A stretch of DNA of 64,000 nucleotides, from NCBI GenBank assembly GCA_037349315.1, contig JBAIAC010000033.1:25190001-25254000 (forward strand). The letters are read 5' to 3'. The notes under the pieces were generated by a model. It was not told the origin of the DNA. It did not search any database and saw only the letters and a program-made list of their open reading frames with translations. The position numbers and the translations under genes were made by a program. Positions 43,499 through 56,390 of this stretch are shown here, piece after piece. This DNA comes from Chelydra serpentina. Taxonomy: Eukaryota > Chordata > Testudines > Chelydridae. The stretch's first letter is position 1. Each line of letters starts with the position of its first letter.

Positions 43499-44640
43499 AG
43501 ATTCATAGATTCCAAGGCCAGAAGGAACCATTGTGATAATAGAAGATTAGGGTTGGAAGAGACCTCAGGAGGTCATCTAGTCCAACCCCCCGCTCAAAGA
43601 AGGACCAACCCCAACTAAATCATCCCAGCCAGGGCTTTGTCAAGTAGGGCCTTAAAAACCTCTAAGGATGGAAATTCCACCACCTCCCTAGGTAACCCAT
43701 TCCAGTGCTTCACCACCCTACTAGTGAAAAAGTTTCCTAATATCTATCCTAGACCTCCCCCACAGCAACTTGAGACCATTGCTCCTTGTTCTGTCATCTG
43801 CCACCACTGAGAACAGCCAAACTCCATCCTCTTTGGAACCCCCCTTCAGGTAGTTGAAGGCTGCTATCAAATCCCACTCTTCTTTTCTGCAGACTAAATA
43901 AGCCCAGTTCCCTCAGCCTCTCCTCATATGTCATGTGCCCCAACCCCCTAATAATTTTTGTTGCCTTCTGCTGGACTCTCTCCAATTTTTCCACATCCTT
44001 TTTGTAGTGGGGGACCCAAAACTGGATGCAACACTCCAGATGTGGCCTTACCAGTGCCGAATAGAGGGGAATAATCACTTCCCTCGATCTACTGGCAATA
44101 CTCCTATTAATGCAGCCCAATATGCCATTAGCCTTCTTGGCAATAAAGGCACACTGCTGACTCATATCCAGCTTCTCGTCCACTGTAATCCCCAGGTCCT
44201 ATTCTGCAAAACTGCCACTTAGCCAGTCAGTCTCCAGCCTGTAGCAGTGCATGGTATTCTTCCGTCGTAAGTGCAGGACTCTGCACTTGTCTTTGTTGAA
44301 CCTCATCAGATTTCTTTTGGCCTAATCCTCCAATTTGTCTAGGTCACTCTGGACCCTATCCCTACCCTCCAGCATATCTACCTTTCCCCCGTGCTTAGCG
44401 TCATCCGTGAACTTGCTGAGTGTGCAATCCATCCCATCATCCAGATCATTAATGAAGATGTTGAACAAAAGCAGCCCCAGGACAGACCCCTGGGGCACTC
44501 CGCTTGATATCGGCTGCCAACTAGACATCGAGCCGTTGATCACTACCCGTTGAGCCCAACGATCTAGCCCGTAGGACCTCCTGTAACAGGCCATAGACCA
44601 TCCCCAAACTAATTGTTAGAGTGGATAGGACTCTAGGCTC
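43499..44640 (-). mobile_element. CR1 LINE inserted into an older CR1 tail
   Basis: The inner copy, about 43538-44575, starts (its 3' end) at aagattagggttggaagaga and runs to the reverse-transcriptase region; the minus strand reads [19 protein letters not shown] and FTDDAKHG, so the catalytic box is damaged. It preserves the uninterrupted site caatttgtctaggtcactct at about 44331-44350. The outer copy is tagattcatagattccaagg on the left and cctcctgtaacaggccatag on the right. Confidence 0.8.
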
Positions 44641-45489
44641 AGCCTGAGTCCAACCTGGTTTGCCTTTCCTCTGGTTTTGCTGCAGCGAGCATTTCCCCAC
44701 CTGGCTCCACAACTTGTGGCTGTTTGCAAACGGGAGTTGGGGGGGCTGTGCTTTATTTTTCCAGACATGACGCCTGTTGCACTGTAGAGCAGTACGGCTT
44801 GTTCCTAGAGAGCAGCAGTTGAGGTTTTTACTCCTCTTCATCAGGCCTATCCTGATGGCCCTTCAGAGCTGCTGGAGCAGCCCTTGCGGTTGTCCAGTTG
44901 CTTTGGGATCTGGGGACTGATATCAGCTATTATGGCAACAGCGACATGAAGTCGCTGGGGAGAAGTCAGAGGATCCACAGTAGTCTGGGCAGGAGTGAGC
45001 TGCAGTGTTAAGGGATCAGGCCTCAAATGCCATACTGCACTTTCAGGGCCAGAGACCAGCTTCTGTCTTAGGCCACAAATGAAAGTGACTTTGTTGGATG
45101 TCATCCAACTCCCTTCGGGACACCTCACACCGTGCAGAGCAATTTGCCACCATGGAATCCATGTTCCGGAGGCAACCAGTGCTCAGGAAAAAAAAATTAA
45201 TAGGTCTAAGTAAATGAAAGTGTCATTCCCATAAGTAATTAATTACTAATTATACAATCACCGCATTGTCTGTATCAATAAAAAATTACTTGGTTTTTCA
45301 GTAAATTGTAGTTTTAATTAAATAAATCTTTAGACTTTTTTTAAAAAAAACCTCCAAATCATTTTTTTATTAGTGCTACAGAATAAAATAATTGTGTAAT
45401 TAGTAACTATTAATCTGTCACTCCTGGAAGGGTTATTTCCAGGTTGCACATATTTATGAAAATATGCTTTGCATCTAGAGCACTGCAGG
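44641..45489. other. Intergenic, AT-rich part, no feature seen
   Basis: 45180-45420 is strongly AT-rich with TAATTA-like motifs. No gene or repeat recognised. Confidence 0.45.
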
Positions 45490-45720
45490 CAGGATTAAGG
45501 TGCATGGGGAGAGCCGAACGCATAGGAGCTCCTGCGGGGAACAGCAGGTGGGGGCTGCAGATCAGGACTGAGAAGCATCCAGAGAGCTGTGTGAGAGGGG
45601 CTGGAGACTGGAAGAGCAGGAGGTACTGCAGGTCAGGACTGAGGTGCATTGGCTGAGCTGTGCATGCGGGGGAGCCCAGGACTAAAATAGCAGGCGGTGC
45701 CAATGATAAGGATCAATGTG
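45490..45720 (+). repeat. Tandem units of about 75-80 bp (family shared with 53.0 kb)
   Basis: The motif gcaggtcaggactgaggtgcattggc recurs in diverged form about every 75-80 bp, with gagctgtg and a ggagactggaagagcagg-type block between. The same unit is found at 52.99-53.20 kb. Confidence 0.55.
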
Positions 45721-48700
45721 CATTGGAGGAGCCGTTTTCTTGACAATCAGGACATCACAGTAGCGTGTCGGTCCCAGGGCCACAACCCTTGGAGGTCTTA
45801 GCTGGAGGAAGTCGTGCATCCTGGGATATTGCAAGGCTTATATACGCAAAGGGAAAGGAGACACTTTGCTCGTAAAGAAAACCATTCTGTTAGCCATACA
45901 GGCAGCACGGTTAGCCCAACCAAAGGCAACCCCTTTGTCTATTGCCATGAGCAAGTGGGTCCATGGAGGATGAACTTCCCTAGGAGAAGCCAAGGAAGTT
46001 CTGAGAGAAGAACCGGGAAGGGGTAGAGGAGCCCAGGGCAAGGCCTTTTTGAAAAAGAAAGTTTTGATTTTCACAAAATATTTCCCCCCTTAATTTAAAC
46101 CATTGTTTTTCCAGGGAAATGTAATAATAAAAGCCCATGTGTTTCTAACTAACTGGCAGCCTGTGCTGTGTAAACAATTGGAGTTCCTGGCTGAACAAGA
46201 TTCCTGAACTATTTCTTCTAGGAGTTTGTAACAATCAGGTGCAAACAACCCCCAAGCCCCATACAGCAGCCTAGCGCTTGCTTTTCACCAGAGCCAAGTG
46301 GACCAGAAGCCCCTTGAGCTTCCTTAGACAGAGATCCCAGGCTGTGCAAGCCATTCTGCACAGCAGGGTGATTTCTCCCCTTCCTGACACTCAGCCCCTG
46401 CTGGCTTCCTCTTCCTGCCTCATTCCCCTTCCAGCAAGGCCGATTGCTGGCAATGACGCAGCTCCCTGTGGCGCAACCCCATGGGCATCCAATCCATGGC
46501 CGATCCAACCTCGCAGGGTCCAGTCAGTGCTTCCACTGTCGCGCCTCCTCTGTTTTCCACAGAGAGGGAGTGGTTTGACCAATGAAATCCGGGCCCTGAA
46601 CTCACTCCCTCTGAAGCCCCAGGAGGGACAGTGTGCACTGTGATTTCCACTCTCTCCTCCGTCTCTGGGGAAGGCCCACCTGCTCAAATCCCCTACCCCA
46701 AAGTGCTGATGTCAGGGGGGCCCTGACACTCCCAATAAATCTTAATTAGTTAATGCTTTCCAAGTGCTTTGGCAGTGCAAAGCCTTCTCATCTAATAGCA
46801 GGACACCCCCTCCCCACACTTCCCTCTCCAGGACTCAGCTCTTCATATCCTCCTCAGACCAGCAGCCAATCTGCTTTTCTCTGCCTTGTAGGGGTTAGTC
46901 CTGTCTCACAGGTATACCCTCAGCACCAGAACAGAGGGCCTGACTGGGTGGGGTTTGGCTGGAGAGCCCGCCAGCCCCCATCCAAAGTCGAGCCAAGCCC
47001 TGTCCTAGGCCCAGCTCTGTGCTAAGAATACAGCCATCAGGGCCTGGCTTCCACCACAAATCTCCCCTGACACCATGCACAGATGGGATTTTAGCCATGT
47101 CCTTGGACCGTGTTAAAGTCTCCAATTGTCCAAGACCCTGTTGTATTGGGGGAAGAGATACTGGGGTAGCCCAGACTCTAAGATAAGGAAGAATGTCCAT
47201 CATGCTGGTGAGAGCAGGGCCTAGGCCAGAACCAAACAGTGCTCACCGTTGAGGCAGTTTGGGTCCGAATTTAGATCTGTATCTGAACTTCACAAATGAC
47301 CCCATCCCCATTAATGAGCCAAGCCAACCCCCCTGCTCTGAGTGCTCTAAACTTGGAGGTCACATGTAGGGTTGCGGCTTGGGGGAGGCCCATCTCCACT
47401 GCTGGGGAAGGGTGCCGGCCTGACAGTGATGGAGACTGTGGAGTCCTCTTTCTTAGTGCCAGAACATGTGGAGCTTGGGCCACAGCAATGACACCTCCTT
47501 CTGCCAGTGTGCCTCTTCTGGGAGCAGTTCTGTTTCCGTTGCCCACCCGGTCCTTGGACTTATTCCCTGAGATTGCCAGCCAGGGAGACGATTAGTGTCC
47601 ACTGTGATTGTGGCTCTTCTGCTGAGTGTACCTGGTCTGTCGGGAATTGGACTGAAACCCACCAGCTCTTCTCATGTGGGTCACTGAGCAGGCAGTGGGT
47701 GGTAACAACTTTCAATTTCTACTGACCTGGCCTGGATTTGAACTTGCAGCCTAAAGGGAGAAGGAGCCATATCCCTAACCAGTCCCCAGAGGAAGTGTAA
47801 CTTCCCCCTGGATAGCAGACAGAAGGGAGCTCAGGGTGACAGCTCCTTGGAAGGACAGTACTACTAGCAGAGTAGTATAAGGATTTCGGTATAAGCCATT
47901 TTTCTCTGATCATAATCCATCATTCCTGCTTTTTCATTGTAGTCCACAGTTTCCTCATTCTTCAGGAACTGATCTCCTGTAAGGTCTCTTCCACTCCTTC
48001 ACAGTTGCTGTTGCAGTCTCCTTCTCTGGTTATTTATTCCACAGAGTTTTAGTCCGATGGGATGGAGGAGGTCTCCCTCTGGTTATGGCCCGTAGCCCCA
48101 CACACCAGTGTGAACGTCATTCCCCAGTCAGGGCTACCAATCTCTCCAGTGCTCCTGGAGCGTTTACACTGCCCATGAACCTAAAGCCTGTTGTGAGACT
48201 TGAACCTGTGATCTCAGAGATTCCAGCACTGATGCTACCCATGAGCCTTCCCAACATCAAAACTTCAACCAAGAGAAGACTGTAGCAAGGGCACCTCAGG
48301 AATCTGGCATTGCTACCATTCATCCACAATAACCCATCAGTTGTCCTGGCCAGCATTGCTCATCCCACTATTCCTCACATTTCTAACTGGACTGAATGTG
48401 ACAGCGAGTCCACCAATCACACAAGGAATGAGTCCTTCCTTTGGAAACTGGAGTTCAGGATCATTCCAGATGGAGTTACGGAGGCAGCTTCCTTCCTGAC
48501 TGCGTCAAAGCAAAGAGCCTTGGCTTGGTGTATGTCCAGAGACCAGTCCAGTTCATTCATCAGAAGGACTGCACTGTCTGCAGCCACCCCAGTAAGAGCA
48601 TTGATGAAAGGAAGGAGCAGAAGACTCTTGCCAGAGAACCAAAGAGGGGAGAAAACAACTCCCCGCACAACTCAAAGAGCCTGGAGGGGTTTCTAAAACT

Positions 48701-49834
48701 TTCAGAGATCTGTGTCTTGAACTACGATCAATCAGAATTAACGAGGCTAATTAAATGCTTTTCAAGAATAGCTCCCAACTCCTGGACCTGGAGATGGACC
48801 CAGGATCCTCGGCATGATAGTACAGCCTGTGCCACCACATCTATCTTCTATTTTTAGCAGTGCTAGCATAGGTAAAGCTAGCGTGGGTATGTCTGCCTGA
48901 GCTGTGGCCACACTTCAGTCTGCAGTGTAGACAAACCCTTACACTCCAGTGCCTACATCACTTTTGAAAATAGCATTTAGGCTCCAAAGGCACTTAGGAA
49001 CATTTGGCAATATTACCCCAATTTTTTTTTCCTTTGGAATAGTTTTTTTAAAATCCATATTTAGCATTTCTGTTGGCTTTAGGTTTTGTAACTGAAATAT
49101 TGGGACAAATTTGACCCTACACTGCAAGCCAGTCCTATAATGAACCAGCCACTAAGTTTGGCAATTTCACTCTGGGGTTCTCTTCCCCTGCATTCACAAG
49201 TGACCCTGCAATAACAAATCAGTGCCCACTAGAGACCCTACCATAACAAGGCAGTGTGCACACAGCCCAGTGCTTATGATGAGCAATGACATGGTTTGGA
49301 ACACATTGATATTCCCCCTGACGTGTCCTTTCTGAGGGCATCAGCGTCAGCAGTCCTTTTAACTGTGAAGCGATAAGGATGACTCATGAACCATTCAGGC
49401 AGAGGTAGTGTCAGTGCCTTAACGGTCCATCGGGTTTCCAACGTGCATCAGCAAAATCGGGGATGAGCAGGGAAAAGAGAGTCACGTAAATCCCTAATTT
49501 CTAGGGAGGGGATTATGGAGACAAGAAAAACGTTATGTCCCAAGTGTGCTTCATTTGTGACATGGGACATCTCTCCTGGAAACCCAATCTCCTCTGTCCT
49601 TCAAGCATGAAGTCCACTCACTGCTATCTCTATAATACATTAGTGATATTAGAAATATTAACTCTAGAAACTGTCCACGGGGGTAGAAGTTTTACATCTG
49701 TTAATAGCCTCATCCTCACCTTTCTGCGCCCACAGTTTGGGTATTAACTCATGGGATTTGGCAGGCTGGGATCTGTGTCCTCCGGAATTGTTACAAGGAA
49801 ATCTGCTGGGGTTGCTAGACTTGGAGAGATAAAA
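45721..49834. other. Intergenic, no gene seen
   Basis: A small MITE-end fragment (ctgcagtgtagacaaaccct) lies near 48918-48937. Otherwise nothing recognisable; short open frames lack domains. Confidence 0.45.
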
Positions 49835-50170
49835 GCAGAGCTCCTGAGAATTCGGAGAAGAGCAACAAAGATGAGTAAGAGGCTCAAGGATATTGACACA
49901 CAAGGCTGGGGAAAGATGAAAACCACTAAATCTCTATAGCTTGGCTAAGCAATGCCTAGAGTTGGGACAATCACCATCTCCAGGTGTTTGGATGGTGCAA
50001 ATACCAAGGAGGGAGAGGACTTAGGGGGATCCAGAAGTGTGTGGTGATCATCAGAGGAACAGGATGTAACTGAGCGAGAAAAATTTTAGGATGAGTAATA
50101 GGAAAAATGTCCTGGCTGTGCTGATTCTTCTTCGACTTGGATCAGCTCCCAAGGGCAGTGCTATCACTTG
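49835..50170 (+). mobile_element. CR1 LINE fragment, old
   Basis: gaattcggagaagagcaaca aagatga and aggaaaaatgtcctggctgt follow the CR1 region downstream of the reverse transcriptase. Highly diverged. Confidence 0.5.
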
Positions 50171-50959
50171 AGACATTTTAGCCTGGGCACCTGAATAGAC
50201 TGTAGGGAACAATTTTGTAGTGCCAGGGGATAGACCTGCTGCTGCCTTGTCTGATGCTCTGGCAAAGTCTATTTCTTCAAATCCCTCCTCTGGCATCCTC
50301 TCACTTTCTGTGTCCAGTTCAGCCTCCTTATTCTCAACTTCAGAGCTCTGCACTGCATTGCTCAGTCCTTGCGCTCTCTTACTATTTCACTCTGCCTAAG
50401 CACCCCCCAGCCACTCTCCTTTCTGTGTCTTCTTCAGTGCTGCCCCTTTACTCCTAAAAGCCCCCCTCTGACCTGCTCTGGCCGGCCTCCCTCAACCCTC
50501 TCTCCCTTTGGATCTCTCTTTAAAGCCTCCACCACCTTTTCCCAGGAGGCCTATACACCCCAAATACACCCCAGCGACTCACCAAGATCACAACACCCTT
50601 CCCTGCTGTGACACTGGTCACCCAGCGCATTGCCTGTGTGGTTTGGTTTTTCTGGGAGATCCTTGGGGACAAGGGCTGCATCTCCTCGGTGTTCTGTGGA
50701 GCTGAGCAAGCTGCCAGCTCAGGGCAATTAACTCCCAAACAGCCTGGAATCGAGTTGGTCTTCTCTTTAACAGCCCAGAAGAAAGGAATCTGACCCTGAA
50801 ATATGTGCCTGAGCCCCTTGGAGACCTGACAAAGGACTTGGTGCTGCACTGTAATGATTTGCTTTCCCAGGCTGGCTCTGAAGATCCCTTTTTGGCTAGT
50901 TCTTGAAGAGAGTTTAATTGCATGTAGAGCACAGAGATAGAGCAGTGCATGGTGTATAC

Positions 50960-51281
50960 CAGGAATCTCAAACTCAGATCACCATGAGGGCCACATGAGA
51001 ACTAGTAAATTGGCCCGAGGGCCGCATCACTGAAACCTTTTCATACAATGATACAAAAGTATAGTCAAAAATGAAAAAAAATGAAGAGTAATGTAGTATT
51101 CTATTAAAAGTCAATGTATTAACTTTTTAAAAACTGTAATGCAAAGAGGAGTTTTAATAAAATATAAACACTCAGTAATGTTTGGAGCTTGGCTGCCCGT
51201 GGAGTCGGCGCCTATGGTGGGCCACAGGAAATAACTCCGCGGGCTGCATGTGGCCCGCGGGTCGCGTGTTTAAGACCCCTG
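50960..51281. mobile_element. hAT-type element, 322 bp
   Basis: It starts CAGGAATCTCAAACTCAG and ends in the reverse complement of CAGGGGTCTTAAACACG. A perfect 8-bp duplication gtgtatac flanks it (50952-50959 and 51282-51289). Its gggccgcat and cccgcgggcc blocks are Charlie-like. Confidence 0.92.
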
Positions 51282-51313
51282 GTGTATACCTACCATGCAG
51301 CAGGGTCACAAGG

Positions 51314-51755
51314 TGTGACGGAGTAGGGAGCGAGATGGATTTGACCTGGGAGGCTTGCGGGGGAGGTTCCCTGGGACCTGCTGCATTGGGAATGCGAGAC
51401 TTTACCTGGGGCTGTAACATGAGCCAGGACGGGGGTTGGGAGGTGACACCTTTGGCTGGGAGAATGGACAGGCTAGAGGAGGGGCCCCGGGGGAGGGGAA
51501 GAGCCTGCTGGAGGGTTTGTCTAGGGAGTTGCAGTTTGGAGCTGGGTGGTGAAATGCAGGGAGCCCCAAGGCTGGGGTCTAAGCTCCCTGCCGCCTGGAA
51601 GGGCCCACAGGAGGGGTCCTGGCTGTACTGACAAGCTCTGTTTGGATTGTGTTCCTGGCATCTCTAATAAACCTTCTATTCTACTGGCTGGCTGAGACTC
51701 CCAGTGAATCCGGGGAAGAGGGGTGCAGGGCCTGACTCCCCCACACTCCGTGACA
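51314..51755 (+). mobile_element. Solo endogenous-retrovirus LTR, 442 bp
   Basis: It starts TGTGACGGAGTAGGGAG and ends CTCCGTGACA, so the termini are a perfect 9-bp inverted repeat (TGT.ACGGAG type). A perfect 5-bp duplication caagg flanks it (51309-51313 and 51756-51760). The poly(A) signal AATAAA is at 51666-51671. No internal viral genes. Confidence 0.92.
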
Positions 51756-51760
51756 CAAGG

Positions 51761-52434
51761 TGCCCCTTCTTCCTCTAGAATCCCTGCAGCTTCTCCAGCA
51801 ATATTAAAAGCTACACACAGAGAGGGAGTGAGGCGGAAAGAAACAAAGATAGAAGAGCCTGCCAGGTGTGGGCAGGAAACCCCCTCATGGTGACTCGCCC
51901 CAAACAGTGTCAGGCAAATCCCATGTAAATGGAACATAAATGTTTTATGAATCCAGCCCTGGCAGAGTAAATTAAAGGGTCATTAATGGGCTCATTAAAG
52001 AGCTTTGCACTTTGTGCTGAATTATGAAAACTATCACGCAGTGTTAAATGAAATGGAGTTTTAGGAGAGATTTTTAAACTCTTCTAACTAGTTCTCTCTG
52101 TCACTCTCTGTTTTTTTTTTTCCCTGAGAAATGTCTTTCGAGAGCGCCGCCTGTAGTGCTACAAACTAGATTTAAATTATAAATCTTCTTATGTTCCACT
52201 AATGGCCCAGAATTTTTCTCGAGAGCTGCCTGAGGTTCATGCTGACAAAGAAAGGGCCCCTTTGTCTCTACTTAAAATGGTGTCTTCGTCCTCCTCTGAG
52301 AAGATGCCGAGCAGGGGGTTACCTACAGGGGCACCTAAATGGCAGTGAGCGATGCAGGTGCTGCCGTGGGTGCTGGGACTGGGGGACATGGGCAACAGAT
52401 GGACTAGGAGGGTAGCAATGCTGAGCTTGCCATG
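51761..52434. other. Intergenic, AT-rich unique stretch
   Basis: No repeat or exon. Its AT-rich, non-repetitive character and TTTAAATTATAAAT-like motifs would suit a conserved noncoding element, which only alignment can show. Confidence 0.4.
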
Positions 52435-52763
52435 TAGGGTTGCCAACTTTGTAATATTTAAAAACCAGAAACTCCAGCAGGAATGCTAGAATCTCCCCTG
52501 CCCCCCCCATTTCCCCCAGGCCCCGCCCCTGCCCCAGCCCTTCCCCCCAGGCCTCATCCCTGCCCCACCTCTTCCCCCGAGGCCCCACTCCTGCCCTCCT
52601 CCTTCCCCCTGAGGCTCCACCCTGCCTTCCCCACTGCAGTAACCGGACTTTGGGTGTCCCATCAGTAGATCTGACCAGATGCCATCAGGTCCCCTTTTCA
52701 ACCGGACTTTCCGGGGGAAAGTGGGGGACTTTCTGGTCGAAAACTGGAAAACTGGCCACCCTA
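52435..52763. mobile_element. MITE-like element with C-rich interior
   Basis: The left end TAGGGTTGCCAACTTT and the reverse complement of the right end, TAGGGTGGCCAGTTTT, are inverted repeats. The interior 52497-52625 repeats a block of about 28-30 bp, cccccaggcc(c/t)c..ccctgccc. Confidence 0.55.
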
Positions 52764-52989
52764 TTAATGCCATGGCTTTTCCTTGCCTCACAGCCCACTC
52801 TGTTTCTACCAGCCCTTACTTAGATACAAGCTCTTGGTTCCTGCCAATGGAAATGGTTTTAGCTGTTACTGATCGCACAATGGTGAGTCCACACACAGCT
52901 AGCACCGGGAGTTGAGCTCATGTTGGTTGTTAAGCGATGACATTTCTGCACTGCCACAAAAGACACGGTGCTATTTGAGCACAGAGGCC

Positions 52990-53200
52990 CAAGACCGCAA
53001 GAGCAGATGCTGCTGCAGGGGGTGAATCGGCAGAGCTGTGTGGGGAAGCCTGAGCCTGGAATAACAGATGGTGCTGTGGGCCGGGGTTGAGGGGCATTGG
53101 CAGAGTGATCTGATAGTTCCAGGACTGGAATAGCGGGAGGGGCTGCAGCCTGCAGGTCACGACTGCCTTGCATTGGCAAAGCTGGGTGTGCGGGAAGCTG
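52990..53200 (+). repeat. Tandem units of about 80 bp (family shared with 45.5 kb)
   Basis: About three units of gctgcag..gg.ttgaggggcattggcagagctg with gcctgagcctggaataacag-like joins. They match the family at 45.49-45.72 kb. Confidence 0.55.
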
Positions 53201-54045
53201 TTGCAGCAGCTGCTTGCACGATGCTTGCCTGTAGCCTGCACTATCGGCCCTTTGCTCTTTATAGCACTAAAACAGCCATTGCAAAGACCAGAGCTGGCCT
53301 GATAGAGTGGTGACATATGCTAAGGGCATCAGATAAGCAGCTGGATTAGAGAATCAGTGGAGTCTGTCTCCCCATCTTTGCGCATCTCATGTCTAACGAA
53401 TCTCTCAGTTATAGCAATGAGAAGTAAACAAAGCCATAAGAATTATAAATGCCAACAAGCACCAGCCCTCTCCTTCCCCCATCGTTCCCTTCCCTTCCCG
53501 TCTTTAAATTGCTTCTTGATGAGGAATACTGGGGCCGCCTGCTGCGGAACGGAGGTGACTCGATATAAATACCCATTTAATGTCCCAATAATTGTTACTA
53601 TGAATAGATGCTAATTAAGAGGTTACTTTGGAGAGGCTGGGCCTACTGAAGTCATGTATCCCTGGCTGGTGGCTTGTTGTGCCGGCTCTGTCACAGGGAA
53701 CCAGACTTCACAGGACCACACCTCAGGTCTAGCACCGAGACAAGAGGCAAACGACAAGGAAGCAGGGTTTGGGCAGGCGCGTGTGTGGAATGTTCCACCC
53801 TGGTGCAAGCGCTTTGGTGTTCAAGCCTCTTCAGCTGCAAGAAAAGGACACACACGAGTCAGCTGCTGCCTGGTTTGGGCCCGAATGCATCAGATCTCCG
53901 CTTCTCACCTTTCCCTAAGGCTGGCTTTATCCAGGCACCTGGCACCCAGCGTTCACTGATCAGCTGAGGGAAGGACAAAGACTAGACACGAATCTGCTCA
54001 CAAGAAATAGCAATGTTGTATCCAAGCTTGGCCAGACATACAGAG

Positions 54046-54180
54046 GGGCAGATTGTAGACCCCGCCTCCTCTCGCTCATGAGCAGTTACTTACACTAGCA
54101 GTCCCACTGACTGCAGTGGCACTCTTTGGGTGAGTAACTGCTCACCAGTGCGAGTTAGGGGTTCCCAGTCTGACCTGGAG
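54046..54180. repeat. Palindromic short interspersed repeat
   Basis: gagcagttacttacactagc and gagtaactgctcaccagtg are complementary arms around cccactgactgcagtggca. It is probably a MITE. Confidence 0.5.
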
Positions 54181-54869
54181 ATGACATAGGACCTTCAGCA
54201 CCTCTAGTCTCTTGGGCTAGAGGAGCAACCTTATTAGCTGTCAGCAAATGGCAGGCTGGGCACAGTCGCATGCCCTAAGTCAGCAGAGTAGACAATCCTG
54301 TGATATAATTACACATATCTCCATACAGAGCAAACTATCCAGTCTCCGTAGACAGGTGAGCTGTTTCCTAAGAGACATTGCACATGGAGTGAAGCACGTG
54401 CGACAAGACCCAAAGCATGATTTGAATGAGCATTACCCATGAGGCTGGGGACACAACCCAATTCAAACGCAGTGAAATATGCATTTTTGCCCAAGCTTGG
54501 ACCAGATTCTCTCATTCTCACTCAAGCCAGGGTGAATTTCAGATGAGCCTGGGGATAATATATACATAACTAGTAGTAAAAGCCAATCTGGAGGCTTCTC
54601 TTTGAGATTTTGGGTGCATTAGAACTCAAGGGTGCAAGTCCACACGTAATCAAAGAAAAGATGGATGAGGCCATAAGAACCCAAATGTCTGTTTCTGCCA
54701 TCTCTATTGCTGATACTTCACCTATCAAATCTAACCCAATCTATCTCTGGTATTTTAATGGAGTCCATAAGCATGGTATCTTTAAACTGGGGTCCAAGCA
54801 AGAGGAAGCTCTGCAAAGTCACAAAGCTAGCTAAATTTTCTCTTTTTTAAATTAATCCTGAGATAAAAA

Positions 54870-54955
54870 TGAATATGGTCTAATTTCACGAGGTGTTGAG
54901 CACCCACATCTCCCACTGATCTCACTGGGAGATACCACCTCTCATAATCAGAACA
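54870..54955. repeat. Palindromic short interspersed repeat
   Basis: Arms cacgaggtgttgagcaccca and the decayed gataccacctctca lie around ctcccactgatctcactggg. It has the same centre type as 54.1 and 57.3 kb. Confidence 0.45.
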
Positions 54956-56249
54956 TCCTGTTTTAACTGATGGGTGTAAAGTTTGTAAGTTTCAGGGTCA
55001 GCAAAAAGCACATTGGTGACCCCCAAATCCTCATTTGCTGAATTCTGTTTCTAACAGATGATGAGTCACATTTTCTGAAGTGTCCTGCACCCAGCAGCTC
55101 CCATCATTCTCCTTGCCTTTGAAAGCTAACTGAGTCCATCCTTAAAAGGGTGGTTTCCCCAGAAATTGGGGATTATCACAAAATCTGCATAGGACAGGAA
55201 CTGCTGCTGTCCCCAGGAGTCCTGCCGCTGGATTGTGACAGGAGAAGGGACAGTAAGCCCCATAGGGAGGTAGACAATGCAGAGGCCACCAGGAGAGAAC
55301 AATGTCCTTAGCCATATGTGCAATGAATCTACAGGCTTTATAATCAGCCTTATCCCCCAGCCCAATTCACTCAGTGGCATCACGTCCCAGTGCTTGTGAC
55401 ATCATAATTCAGTGACGATGGGAACTGCTGTGATGTCACTGACGCTGGCTGAATTCATTCATGCAGGATGGGCTGTGAGAGAGGAAGAGGTAAAACTGCT
55501 GAGTGTGAAACAGAAAAGGGTCCAGATCCATGCCTGGTGAACCTCTAGGCAATGTAGTGTGTGAACTTGCTCCATTCCGTTAATGCACAGATTTCCTGGT
55601 GATTAGCACTGACGTGCAGGGAAATTCAGGAACGGGACCTGACAGCTGTACGGGGTTTCAGCCACGGACCTGCTTTATTAAAGTGTGCCGGAATGCCGGC
55701 TGTGGCTCTTTATAAGCATCTTGGCCAGCACTTGGCAGGCTTCGTTGTATTTTTCTCGCTGGCTGAGAGATCCCATCTGCCTTGTGGTTTGCTTTTCTCA
55801 GAACTGAGGGCTCCTAAGCAGGAGCCTTTAGCGTTCTGCTGAGCACCACTTACTGGGAATGGGTCGGAGAGATTTTTCGAGAGCTCTCAACTCAGAAATT
55901 GCTGCAGCTTTCTTGCCTGCTTCAGGAGGGTTTGCCACCATGGCGCAGGAGGTGGGGGAATCATTGTCCTGGAGCCAAGTGGAACTGATTGAAGGGGATG
56001 CTATCAGCAAAGGGGATGGCCAGAGGGGCTGGGGTGGGAGAGTGAAAGGACACAAAGACCTTTGGGGGTGAGAAAGAACTCAACGAAGACACGTGCTAGA
56101 CTGTTTCCCCCATAAACCATTAGGAATAAGCTCCATTTCCACAGCTTTCCAGCTTGTGAAGGATTCTGGTTGGGAATAAGTTGATCTCCTGTGCTACAAA
56201 TGTTCCCTGTCTGAGGGTAGCTGTGGAGTTGTGGATACAACACCAGCCT
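54956..56249. other. Intergenic, no feature seen
   Basis: No exon or repeat recognised. Confidence 0.45.
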
Positions 56250-56390
56250 GAGAGCTCTGCTGCTAACCTGTGTGACATTAGCATTGCCCCGCTCGGTGCC
56301 TCAGTTTACCCATCTGCACGAGGATGATGATCCTCGGCCCCCACTGTGAGATGGACTGATGGCGGGCACTATATAGTGTGAAATATGAAG
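56250..56390 (+). mobile_element. MIR SINE remnant
   Basis: tgtgtgacattagcattgcc and ggtgcctcagtttacccatc tgcac are the MIR core on the plus strand. Confidence 0.65.
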
